From: Actinomycetes bacterium
GTDB lineage: Bacteria; Actinomycetota; Acidimicrobiia; Acidimicrobiales; RAAP-2
Assembly: GCA_021779735.1 (NCBI GenBank)
Contig: JAJYAC010000007.1
Coordinates: 1-57,269 of the forward strand
Length of the DNA stretch: 57,269 nt
Reading direction: 5' to 3'
Of the stretch, positions 9,501-16,291 are shown in pieces; position 1 is the first letter of the stretch, and each line of letters opens with the position of its first letter. A program made the translations under genes and the position numbers. Under the pieces are notes generated by a model. That model did no database searches. It was not told the origin of the DNA and saw nothing but the letters and a program-made list of their open reading frames with translations.

Positions 9501-10118
9501 GAAGGAGCGAAAGTCCATCGCGTCCGCGTCGCGAATGACCGGCACGAGCAGATTGCGCGTCCCGTCGGCGCGCTCGACGTCCACGGCGAGTCCGAGGCCC
9601 ACGTGGGGGTGGTGCACTACTCCGGGCGTCCCCTTCGCGTCAATGGCCTCCACGAAGGTCGAATTCATCGACGGCACGGCTTGCAGGCCCTTGACGACGG
9701 CGTAGGCGATGAAGTGCGTGAAGGACACCTTGGCGCCGCTCGTGCGTGCCAGCATCTCGTTGAGTGCCGTGCGATTGATCTCGAGTAGCCGTGCTGACAC
9801 CGTGCGCACGCTCGTCGCGGTGGGTACGCCGAGGCTCGCCACCATGTTCGACACGATGCGCGCCGACGCTCCACGCAGGGCTACGGCCCCCTCATCGGGA
9901 GTGACGAGTGGGGCGGGCTTGGCCGGGGCCGACGCGGCGACCGACGCACTGACGGTGGGAACCGTCGAGCGCTGGTAGTCGGCGAAAAACTCGCGCCAAC
10001 TGGCCGATACGGAGGTGGGGTCGAGCAAGAATCGGTCGTACATGTCGTCGACCAACCACGCATTTGGTCCAAAGGACCCCTTGTGCGTCGACGCGGAGGG
10101 TTCGGAGAGGGTAGCCAC
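6516..10118 (-). CDS. kgd: Multifunctional 2-oxoglutarate dehydrogenase E2-E1 (Kgd/OdhA type)
   Basis: A 1200-aa actinobacterial fusion. Residues 14-47 (FGPNAWLVDDMYDRF) are the SucA-like N-terminal segment. Residues about 85-320 are an E2 acyltransferase-like domain lacking a lipoyl domain, with its active-site motif as YDHRIIQG (Q for the canonical D), as in other Kgd proteins. The rest is the E1 dehydrogenase: HRGRLNVLANV near 520, the TPP/Mg motif GDAAFAGQG near 631, and RRHGHNEGDDP. It decarboxylates 2-oxoglutarate in the TCA cycle with lipoyl-E2 and Lpd partners; candidates for both lie at the other end of the window. The GTG start follows a TAGGCT hexamer at 10125-10130 by 6 nt, so a leaderless mRNA is predicted. 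It heads the kgd-NYN-fabZ-xthA operon. Confidence 0.95.
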   Translation of the reverse strand: MATLSEPSASTHKGSFGPNAWLVDDMYDRFLLDPTSVSASWREFFADYQRSTVPTVSASVAASAPAKPAPLVTPDEGAVALRGASARIVSNMVASLGVPTATSVRTVSARLLEINRTALNEMLARTSGAKVSFTHFIAYAVVKGLQAVPSMNSTFVEAIDAKGTPGVVHHPHVGLGLAVDVERADGTRNLLVPVIRDADAMDFRSFLMAYEDLVRKVHAGTFGADDFVGASVSLTNPGTLGTVQSVPRLMAGQGAIIGVGALNWPAGFEAADPRALAELGVGKVMSLTSTYDHRIIQGAESGLFLKYVAECLTGGHGFYDEVFSSLGVPYEPTHWAPDHNPGLDDSDERTLKHIRVQELINMYRVRGHLYAHLDPLHVDPPPLHPELEIDTYGLTMWDLSRSFVVAGLAGKREATLAQILSILRDAYCRTIGIEYGHIMDPVQKRWIQERVEGISVSTTREEQHRILSALNEAEVFERFLHSRYVGQKRFGLEGGESTIVALHTILDAAAREEIREAVIGMAHRGRLNVLANVVGKSYSDIFSEFEGNLDPESVQGSGDVKYHKGARGNFTSASGASIAVSMASNPSHLEAVSPVVEGVVRAKQDLVLAPDDGSSTALPSGRFPYLPILIHGDAAFAGQGVVAETLNLSQLSGYRVGGAIHIVINNQVGFTTAPDSARSSFYPTDVAKMIQAPILHVNGDDPEACARAAQLAFDYRETFHRDVVLDIVCYRRHGHNEGDDPSYTQPLMYKIIDQMRSVRKSYTETLVRRGDISLEEAEAALDEFNARLQSVLDEVRTIPVPTLEGVPLAEIPADVAAPSTGVARDVLLNVARATMSAPEGFVIHPKLARQFAARASALEAGEVDWALGEALAFGSLVLEGANVRLMGQDSRRGTFSHRHAALFDYDNGSTHVPLSHLEGASGFFTVRDSLLSEYAALGFEYGYSVEAKNTLVAWEAQFGDFVNGAEIIIDNFLVAAEDKWGQLSSLVMLLPHGYEGQGPEHSSGRLERFLSLCARNNLRVAQPTSAAQYFHLLRSQVRREHVTPLIVFTPKSMLRAAAVRSPLRDFESGRFERVLDEAGAHEAVTRVVLATGKIAHEAIAHRDEIGASHVAVVRVEQIYPWPQEDLDRVFASYPALNEVVWLQEEPTNMGAWPFVHHQVHAQLRDMTVRHVARAESASPATGSSLVHAAEQADLLKRAIG

Positions 10119-10124
10119 GCGCCC

Positions 10125-10130
10125 AGCCTA
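10125..10130 (-). promoter_or_regulatory. -10 element of kgd operon (leaderless)
   Basis: TAGGCT on the minus strand ends 6 nt before the GTG of kgd, which puts +1 at or next to the start codon. No clear -35 hexamer is visible. Confidence 0.6.
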
Positions 10131-10177
10131 GGGCGAGCCCCCATCTCTCAATGTGCCTGGTCGACCCGACCAGCGGG

Positions 10178-10183
10178 TAAGTT
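10178..10183 (+). promoter_or_regulatory. -10 element of alpha/beta hydrolase gene (leaderless)
   Basis: TAAGTT ends 6 nt before the GTG at 10190, the same geometry as at kgd on the opposite strand; the two divergent promoters share a gap of about 70 bp. Confidence 0.55.
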
Positions 10184-10189
10184 CACGCC

Positions 10190-10996
10190 GTGGACACGGC
10201 GATGCAACCCTTGCGTGGACTGCGCCCAATGGCCGAGACACCGCTCGAGGGCCTGGCCGTGCTCGAGCGACGTGTTGCCCACGCGCGCGCGAGTGTCGTG
10301 TGCGTCCACGGTGGGCTCGACCGCGGGGGCTCCTTCGCCCGTCTCGCTCGTCGCCTCGACGACTTCGACGTGGTCGCCTTCGACCGACGCGGGTACCAAG
10401 GCTCGCGCGGCCTGGGCGTCGGCACACTCGACCAACACGTCAGCGATCTCGCGAGCGTGGTGCGCGCCGAGGTCGAGCGCGGGCCCGTCATCATCTTTGG
10501 CCACAGCGTCGGTGGCGTGATCGCACTCGGGGCGGCGATTCGCGAGCCGCACCTCGTCGCCTTGACGATCGCCTACGAGTCGCCGCTGCCGTGGATCCTG
10601 CCGCGCGAGCACTCGCGACCCACTCTCGGAGACGATCCGCGCGAGGAGGTCGAGGTCTTCTTCAAGCGCATGGTCTCACGTAGCGCGTGGGAACGACTGA
10701 GCGAAGCCGAGAAGGAGTCACGTCGCCTGGACGGACCCGCCTTGCTGGCCGACCTGCGCGCCGTGCGCTCAACGGCTCCCTTCGACCTCTCCGACTTAGA
10801 CGTTCCGAGTGTCTACGCTCACGGCGACGGCGTTCTCGCCGGGTACTACCGCGAACTGGCGGCCCTCCTCTCGGCGCGCTTCGCGATGGGCTCCGTCGAG
10901 CTGGCCGGCGCCGGTCACGGAGCCCACCTGGCCAACCCCGATCAATTGGCCCACTTGCTGTCGAGACTCTGGCGGGACACATGCGAATCGCCCTAG
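10190..10996 (+). CDS. Alpha/beta-hydrolase fold protein
   Basis: A 268-aa alpha/beta hydrolase. The oxyanion-hole strand VVCVHGG lies near residue 40, the nucleophile elbow GHSVGG near 105, and the catalytic His in the C-terminal AGHGAHLANPDQ segment. No signal peptide is seen, so it is cytosolic. Substrate cannot be inferred; esterase, lactonase and thioesterase are all possible. The GTG is chosen because a TAAGTT -10 sits exactly 6 nt upstream; an in-frame ATG four codons later is the alternative. The 3' end overlaps the epimerase gene by 16 bp, indicating co-transcription. Confidence 0.8.
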   Translation: MDTAMQPLRGLRPMAETPLEGLAVLERRVAHARASVVCVHGGLDRGGSFARLARRLDDFDVVAFDRRGYQGSRGLGVGTLDQHVSDLASVVRAEVERGPVIIFGHSVGGVIALGAAIREPHLVALTIAYESPLPWILPREHSRPTLGDDPREEVEVFFKRMVSRSAWERLSEAEKESRRLDGPALLADLRAVRSTAPFDLSDLDVPSVYAHGDGVLAGYYRELAALLSARFAMGSVELAGAGHGAHLANPDQLAHLLSRLWRDTCESP

Positions 10997-11889
10997 CCGG
11001 CGCCTCGGGCTTCATCGGCACGGCTCTCACGGCCGCCCTGATTGCTCGCGGCGACGACGTGACCGCCTTCGTGCGTCCCGACTCCACACGCGCCCCCGCC
11101 GACGCCATTCGCTGGGACCCCGCACGGGGTCTCCTCGACGACGCCGACGTTCGCCGCGTCGGTCCCCTCGACGCCATCGTCAACTTGGCCGGTGCCGGCA
11201 TCGGTGATCGGCGCTGGAGTGACGAGAGGAAGGCGCTCCTGCGCTCATCGCGACTCGCGTCGACCACACTGATCGTGGACTCACTACAAGCCCTGGGTGC
11301 CTCCACCCTCATCAACGGTTCGGCGATTGGCTACTACGGATCGCGCGGCGACGAGACGCTAGACGAGTCCTCGTCGCCGGGCGAGGACTTTCTCGCCCAG
11401 TTGTGTCGCGACTGGGAGGCGGCCGCCTCACGAGCGCCACGCGACGTGCGTGTGTGTCATCTGCGCAGCGGCATCGTCCTGGACGCTGCGGGAGGCGCTC
11501 TGCGGCGCCAGCTCCCCCTGTTTCGACTCGGCTTGGGGGGTCGCCTGGGTTCGGGCGCCCAGTGGCTCAGTCCGATCTCGCTCGTCGATGAGGTGCGAGC
11601 GATCCTGTGGATTCTCGACGCGCGACTCGAGGGACCCGTCAATCTCGTGGCACCGCAGCCTCTCACCAACGCGCAGTTCACCCGTGTGCTCGCCCGCGCA
11701 CTGGGCCGCCCCGCCGCCCTCGCGGTGCCACGCGCGGCGCTGACCCTTGCCCTCGGACGCGGACTGGCCGAGGGCGCGATCCTCGCCAGTCAGCGCGTTC
11801 TGCCCCGGCGTCTCCTTGAGAGTGGATTCACTTTTGGCCAGTCCGACGCCACCGCCATCGTGGCAACGGCCCTGGCCCGCACTAATTAA
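10981..11889 (+). CDS. NAD(P)-dependent epimerase-like protein, YfcH/TIGR01777 family
   Basis: A 302-aa extended short-chain dehydrogenase/reductase. The Rossmann dinucleotide motif GASGFIGTAL is at the very N-terminus, followed by IVNLAGAGIGDRRW and the NGSAIGYYGSRGDE segment typical of the YfcH (SulA-like epimerase) group, plus the C-terminal DUF1731-type region (residues about 245-295). Reaction unknown; relatives are linked to cell division or sugar nucleotide chemistry without firm assignment. The ATG is chosen because the Rossmann beta-strand (RIALAGASGF) begins immediately after it; a longer upstream frame only re-reads the hydrolase gene. Confidence 0.85.
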   Translation: MRIALAGASGFIGTALTAALIARGDDVTAFVRPDSTRAPADAIRWDPARGLLDDADVRRVGPLDAIVNLAGAGIGDRRWSDERKALLRSSRLASTTLIVDSLQALGASTLINGSAIGYYGSRGDETLDESSSPGEDFLAQLCRDWEAAASRAPRDVRVCHLRSGIVLDAAGGALRRQLPLFRLGLGGRLGSGAQWLSPISLVDEVRAILWILDARLEGPVNLVAPQPLTNAQFTRVLARALGRPAALAVPRAALTLALGRGLAEGAILASQRVLPRRLLESGFTFGQSDATAIVATALARTN

Positions 11890-11982
11890 CCCAATCGCAA
11901 CTTGACGCCAGAGGCCAACTACTGCCTGGTAGATACGTCATTCAGGGCGCCCAAAAGTCCTGACTCTGGCCCGAGTATGAAC

Positions 11983-12011
11983 TTGTTTGCCCCCCAACCA
12001 GCCGATACAGT
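11983..12011 (+). promoter_or_regulatory. Promoter of the oligopeptide-type ABC transporter operon
   Basis: TTGTTT (11983-11988) and TACAGT (12006-12011) are separated by 17 bp, a standard sigma-70-like arrangement. The predicted +1 is near 12018, giving a leader of about 67 nt with a GGGAGG ribosome-binding site at 12070-12075. The 11890-12084 gap holds no gene and is noticeably less GC-rich than its surroundings. Confidence 0.5.
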
Positions 12012-12084
12012 GGCCCGGAGTCCATCTGTGATGGGTAAGCAAAGCAATTGTGACCACTCCGGTGGCACTGGGAGGCAATTTGAT

Positions 12085-13899
12085 ATGCAATTAGGACGCA
12101 AACTTCGGCTTGGGATGACGGTTGGCGCAGTCGCCAGCGCGTTGTCTCTGGGCCTCATTGCTCCGACCGTGGTGGGCGCCAGCGCCCCCTCGGGATCCAT
12201 CACCGTGGCGGAGGGGCCAGGAGCGAATCCAAACTACATCTTCCCCTATATGAGTTGTTCGTTCTTCTCCGTGGACAACATCAACCAGTTCCAAATGGAA
12301 ATGTACCGGCCCCTCTACTGGTTCGGCTTGGGAGCCTCCAGTGCGTTCGTGCCTTCGTTGTCGGTGGCCGCGTCACCCAAGTTCTCTAACGGGAACAAGA
12401 CCGTGACCATCCAGATGAAGGGGTGGAAGTTCGCTGACGGCCAGACCGTGAACGCCCAGTCGGTCATGTTCTTCCTCAACATGTACAAGGCTGACCCGGG
12501 TAGCTACTGCGGCTACAACCCCGGATACGGCATCCCCGACCAGGTCGCCAACGTTCACGGCAGTGGCAACACCGTCGTGATGAACTTCAAGTCCTCGGTC
12601 AACCCGGGCTGGATTCTCTACAACTACCTCTCGGAGATCACGCCGTTCCCGAACTCGTGGGACATGACCTCGGCGACGCAGAAGTCCAACTGCGCGACGG
12701 GTGCCTACGGTGCCGCCTCAACCAACGTGGCCTGCAAGAACGTCGAGGCCTACCTTGACAAACTGTCGTCGAACACGAGCACGTACACCTCGAAGCTGTG
12801 GCAGAGCGGTGACGACGGCCCGTGGCGCCTGACGAGCTTCGACAACCTCGGCAACCTGACCTTCGCGCCCAACAACAAGTACTCGGGCCCCCAGAAGGCA
12901 CAGCTCGCCTCAGTGAAGCTCAAGGCGTACACCTCGTCACAGGCTGAAGAGAACGACCTGCAGGCCGGAAACCTCACCATCGGCTTCGTGGACCCCTCCA
13001 TCCTCACCCAGCCGGCACCGGCACCGGGCAAGGTGGGTCCCAACTGGGGCGCGCTGAGTCAGAGGTACCGTATGGCCACCGGGCCGCTGTGGAACTTCAA
13101 CTACGCACCGTTCAACTTCAGCGCGAAGGATCCGAAGGCCGCGGCAATCTCGCAGCTCTACATCCGCCAGGCGCTGCAGATGGCCGTGGACCAGATCGGG
13201 ATCATCAAGAACGCCGACAAGGGTTACGGATTCCCGATCTACAGCCCGCTGCCTCCCAACACGCCGGCGTCGGTCAGTGGACCCGTGTCGAACCCCTACC
13301 CCTTCAACCTCACGGCCGCGAAGGCGCTTCTCACCTCGCACGGCTGGACGGAGCAGGGTGGCGTGATGACGTGCACCAGCCCGGGCAGCGGCTCGAGCCA
13401 GTGTGGCGCGGGCATTGACCAGGGCTACCAGTTGAAGTTCTCCATCGTCTGGGCGAGCGGCACGCCGTCGCTAGACCAGACCTTCAACGCGGAGATCGCC
13501 GACTGGGCCCAGATCGGTATCCAGTTCACGCACAGCACCGACACGTTCAACAACGTCATCGCGGACTGCAGCGGCGGCTCAGGCTTCCAAATCTGCTCGT
13601 GGGGCGGTGGCTGGATCTACGCGCCGGACTACTACCCGTCGGGCGAGACGCTGTTCGCGACCTCGGGTGGCTTCAACGTGGGCTCCTACAACGACTCGCA
13701 CATGAACACGCTCATCAACGCGACGACCTACGGCACGGCCAAGTTGACCGACTACGCCAAGTACGCCGCGCAGCAGCTGCCGGTTCTCTACCAGCCCCAG
13801 GCGACTGGTGTCGGTGAGACCCTCAAGACGCTGAAGAGCTCGATCGGCTGGGCGCCGAACCCGCTCGAGAACTTCATGCCCGAGTACCTGCACTGGTAG
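12085..13899 (+). CDS. Extracellular solute-binding protein, family 5 (peptide/nickel type)
   Basis: A 604-aa ABC substrate-binding protein of the DppA/OppA cluster C family. It has a Sec signal peptide of about 32 residues (basic LGRKLRL, hydrophobic core, AxA-like end in VVGASAPSG), then the family-5 fold with NYIFPYMS and KFSNGNKTVTIQMKGWKFADGQTVNAQSV-type opening segments and GYQLKFSIVWASGTPSLDQT near the end. I start at ATG because GGGAGG lies 9 nt upstream; a longer upstream frame starting with TTG lacks this. No lipobox cysteine follows the signal, which is unusual if the host is a monoderm Gram-positive. The permease genes follow after a strong hairpin. Ligand unknown. Confidence 0.9.
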   Translation: MQLGRKLRLGMTVGAVASALSLGLIAPTVVGASAPSGSITVAEGPGANPNYIFPYMSCSFFSVDNINQFQMEMYRPLYWFGLGASSAFVPSLSVAASPKFSNGNKTVTIQMKGWKFADGQTVNAQSVMFFLNMYKADPGSYCGYNPGYGIPDQVANVHGSGNTVVMNFKSSVNPGWILYNYLSEITPFPNSWDMTSATQKSNCATGAYGAASTNVACKNVEAYLDKLSSNTSTYTSKLWQSGDDGPWRLTSFDNLGNLTFAPNNKYSGPQKAQLASVKLKAYTSSQAEENDLQAGNLTIGFVDPSILTQPAPAPGKVGPNWGALSQRYRMATGPLWNFNYAPFNFSAKDPKAAAISQLYIRQALQMAVDQIGIIKNADKGYGFPIYSPLPPNTPASVSGPVSNPYPFNLTAAKALLTSHGWTEQGGVMTCTSPGSGSSQCGAGIDQGYQLKFSIVWASGTPSLDQTFNAEIADWAQIGIQFTHSTDTFNNVIADCSGGSGFQICSWGGGWIYAPDYYPSGETLFATSGGFNVGSYNDSHMNTLINATTYGTAKLTDYAKYAAQQLPVLYQPQATGVGETLKTLKSSIGWAPNPLENFMPEYLHW

Positions 13900-13938
13900 A
13901 CGTTGAGTTAACGGTGTCCTCTCGGTGATTCGAATACC

Positions 13939-13984
13939 GAGACAGCAAGAAGGCCCCCCGAAAGGGGGGCCTTCTTGCTGTCTC
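13939..13984 (+). terminator. Perfect 21-bp hairpin with GAAA tetraloop between binding-protein and permease genes
   Basis: Bases 13939-13959 pair perfectly with 13964-13984 around the loop GAAA closed by C-G (GNRA type). There is no U-tract after the stem. It lies 40 bp after the binding-protein stop and 51 bp before the permease start. It is either a terminator/attenuator or a 3'-end stabiliser giving more binding-protein mRNA than permease mRNA. A separate -10 before the permease gene supports a transcript break here. Confidence 0.8.
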
Positions 13985-14023
13985 GTGGCCCTTGATGAAC
14001 CCTGTGCCATGAAGACCCACTGC

Positions 14024-14029
14024 TAGACT
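14024..14029 (+). promoter_or_regulatory. -10 element of permease genes (leaderless)
   Basis: TAGACT, preceded by TGC (extended -10 form), ends 6 nt before the GTG at 14036. It gives the permease genes their own start downstream of the hairpin. Confidence 0.6.
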
Positions 14030-14035
14030 CCCTCC

Positions 14036-15007
14036 GTGCTTTCCTACGTCCTAAGACGAATAGTGCAGTCCTTCATCGTCCTCTTGATCGTGATGTTGGT
14101 CACCTTCACGCTTCCCTACTTTCAAAAGTCGGGGATCCTCACCCCGGGCTACGCGGTCCTTGGCACGCACGCCACACCGCACAACCTCGCGGTGTGGGCG
14201 CAGAACAATGGGATGAATCACCCCTACTGGGAGCGCTTTTGGACCTACGTGACCCAAGTCTTCTTCCACCACAACCTCGGTCACTCGTACAAGCAGAACA
14301 TGTCGGTATGGCAGATCATTTCGCTCTACGTGCCGCGTACGGTGTGGCTGGCCCTGTCGGCCCTGATCTTCACGCTGATCATTGCCTTGCCCCTGGGCAT
14401 CTTCCAGGCGTCGCGTCGCAACACCGTGTTTGACTACACGGCGACGGGCACCGCGTTCGTCCTCTACGCGATCCCCTCGTTCCTACTCGCCATGCTCGCC
14501 CTGGACGCGTTCAGTTTCCACACGATCCACCTGCCGGCGTCGCCACCGAGCGGCGTGTCCGCGTGGGCGATCTTCACTGATCCCGTCGGCTTCATCTTGC
14601 CGGTGGGCTGTCTCACGCTTCTCTCGGTCGCGGGCGTCAGCCGGTTCATGCGCGGCACCATCTTGGAGACTCTCGTCCAGGACTACATTCGCACCGCCAA
14701 GGCCAAGGGCTGCTCGAACCGGCGAACCCTGTTTCGCCACGCGTTTCGTAACGCGCTCGGTCCGATCATCACGATTCTTGGCCTCTCGGTTCCCGGCCTC
14801 TTCGGAGGCGCCCTCATCATCGAGAGCGTCTTCAACTACGGGGGCCTCGGACTGCAGACCGTCTTTGCGGCGACCAACTCTGACGTGCCGATCGTGTTGG
14901 GCATCACCCTGCTCGTGGCCATCTTCACCCTCGTGGGCAACCTCCTCGCCGACCTGGCACTCGGCCTCGTGAACCCGCGCATTCGCATTGAGGGGACGAC
15001 GCGATGA
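14036..15007 (+). CDS. ABC transporter permease, DppB/OppB type
   Basis: A 323-aa inner-membrane permease with about six transmembrane segments, the first at SFIVLLIVMLVTFTL. The cytoplasmic EAA loop that contacts the ATPase is at about residues 215-250 (DYIRTAKAKGCSNRRTLFRH), followed by a GLFGGALIIE helix, as in DppB/OppB. A large extracytoplasmic segment follows TM1. The GTG start is set by the TAGACT -10 six nt upstream. The stop overlaps the next start as ATGA, so the two permeases are translationally coupled. It would form the heterodimeric pore with the next gene product. Confidence 0.9.
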   Translation: MLSYVLRRIVQSFIVLLIVMLVTFTLPYFQKSGILTPGYAVLGTHATPHNLAVWAQNNGMNHPYWERFWTYVTQVFFHHNLGHSYKQNMSVWQIISLYVPRTVWLALSALIFTLIIALPLGIFQASRRNTVFDYTATGTAFVLYAIPSFLLAMLALDAFSFHTIHLPASPPSGVSAWAIFTDPVGFILPVGCLTLLSVAGVSRFMRGTILETLVQDYIRTAKAKGCSNRRTLFRHAFRNALGPIITILGLSVPGLFGGALIIESVFNYGGLGLQTVFAATNSDVPIVLGITLLVAIFTLVGNLLADLALGLVNPRIRIEGTTR

Positions 15008-15957
15008 ACGAAGAGGCGATGAGTTCTGAAATTCTGCTCGAGACCGTTGATCGTCTACCGACGTCACGACCCCACGAGGTCCCCCCAACCTCCGACAAGA
15101 TCGTCCCGTTGTGGCGTCAGCGGCTGACGATTTTTACCCACAACAAGCTCGCCGTGGCTTCGGTCATCTTCTTGTTCCTCATCACGGCGGCGTGCTACCT
15201 CGTTCCTCTCTTCCATCCAACCAATCAAACGAACCAGGCCGCCACCTTTGGCGTGCAGTGGAACGCACCACCCTCGTGGGCCCACCCGCTGGGCACCGAC
15301 AGTTCGGGCTTTGACGAACTGGGGCGCATCTTTTATGGTGGCGAGTACTCGCTGACCCTGGGCATTCTCTCGGGCTTCATTACGATCGTCATCGGCACCG
15401 TGTACGGCATGATCTCGGGCTTCGTGGCCGGACTGACCGACACGTTCATGATGCGCATCCTCGACGCGTTCCTCTCGATCCCCTACCTGTTCTTGCTCAT
15501 CACCCTGATTTCGATCTTCGGCCGTTCAACTGCCTTTCTCATCGGCATCATCGGCTTCACGCTGTGGTGGGGAAACGCCCGCATCATTCGAGGTGACGCC
15601 CTGCTCATTCGAAATCTCGAGTACTCCCAAGCCGCGACCGCGATGGGCGCGGGCAAGATGCACATCATCCGGCGCCACGTCTTTCCGAACTCGATCAGCA
15701 ACATCGTGACCGTCGCCACCTTCTCGGTGGCCGATGCAATCTTGTTCCTGTCGGCGCTGGGCTTCCTCGGGCTGGGGATTCAAACGCCTCAGACTGACTG
15801 GGGCACCATGCTCCAGGCGGGCGCCTCCCAGATCCAAAACGGCTTCTGGTGGGAGGTCTTCCCGCTGGCGTCGATCTTCATCCTCGTCGTCGTGGCGATC
15901 AACTACATCGGCGACGCGTTGCGCGACGCCTTCGAAGTTCGCCTTATCGAGCGCTAG
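15004..15957 (+). CDS. ABC transporter permease, DppC/OppC type
   Basis: A 317-aa permease with a roughly 45-residue cytoplasmic N-terminal extension, TM1 at LAVASVIFLFLITAACYL, the HPLGTDSSGFDELGRI segment diagnostic of the OppC/DppC N-terminal region, and an EAA loop at about residues 205-225 (YSQAATAMGAGKMHIIRRHV). It pairs with the upstream permease. The ATG overlaps the previous stop by 4 nt. The ATPase subunits are not downstream on this strand but on the opposite strand, convergently oriented. Confidence 0.9.
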   Translation: MNEEAMSSEILLETVDRLPTSRPHEVPPTSDKIVPLWRQRLTIFTHNKLAVASVIFLFLITAACYLVPLFHPTNQTNQAATFGVQWNAPPSWAHPLGTDSSGFDELGRIFYGGEYSLTLGILSGFITIVIGTVYGMISGFVAGLTDTFMMRILDAFLSIPYLFLLITLISIFGRSTAFLIGIIGFTLWWGNARIIRGDALLIRNLEYSQAATAMGAGKMHIIRRHVFPNSISNIVTVATFSVADAILFLSALGFLGLGIQTPQTDWGTMLQAGASQIQNGFWWEVFPLASIFILVVVAINYIGDALRDAFEVRLIER

Positions 15958-16017
15958 GGCGTCACGCTCGCGCCACTCACCCGCCACGGCCAGCCGTGCG
16001 GCCCTTAGAGTGGTGCG

Positions 16018-16242
16018 GTGCAGTCAGGCGTCTTTCGATTCTTTCTTCGAATCCTGGGACCGGCTCTGCTCGGGGTGGGAACGATCTTCCAGGCTAAGGC
16101 CCGACCGAGCGACCACTGGTCGACCTCGCCGCGTCTCGTGATCAGTGTGGAGTCGTCGCCCGTCGACAGCGGCGACCCCACGCGTGACGCGCCGGGGCGC
16201 GAGTGCGCGCCCAGCGACCCGCCGGTCCCCGCGTTCGCGTAG
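16018..16242 (+). CDS. Hypothetical small protein (74 aa)
   Basis: Not recognised. It lies in the 334-bp stretch between the OppC-type gene and the convergent ATPase gene, which otherwise holds nothing I can name. Support for coding: a TAGAGT hexamer (16006-16011) ends exactly 6 nt before the GTG, the same leaderless arrangement as at a dozen confident genes here, and third codon positions are mostly G or C. The N-terminus (GVFRFFLRILGPALLGVG) is hydrophobic with basic residues, possibly a membrane anchor; the rest is Pro/Ser/Asp-rich and probably disordered. It could still be a chance frame. Confidence 0.4.
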   Translation: MQSGVFRFFLRILGPALLGVGTIFQAKARPSDHWSTSPRLVISVESSPVDSGDPTRDAPGRECAPSDPPVPAFA

Positions 16243-16291
16243 CAATGCTCTCGCACGCGATGTCACGGACACCGCGCCCGGAGCCGTCGCC

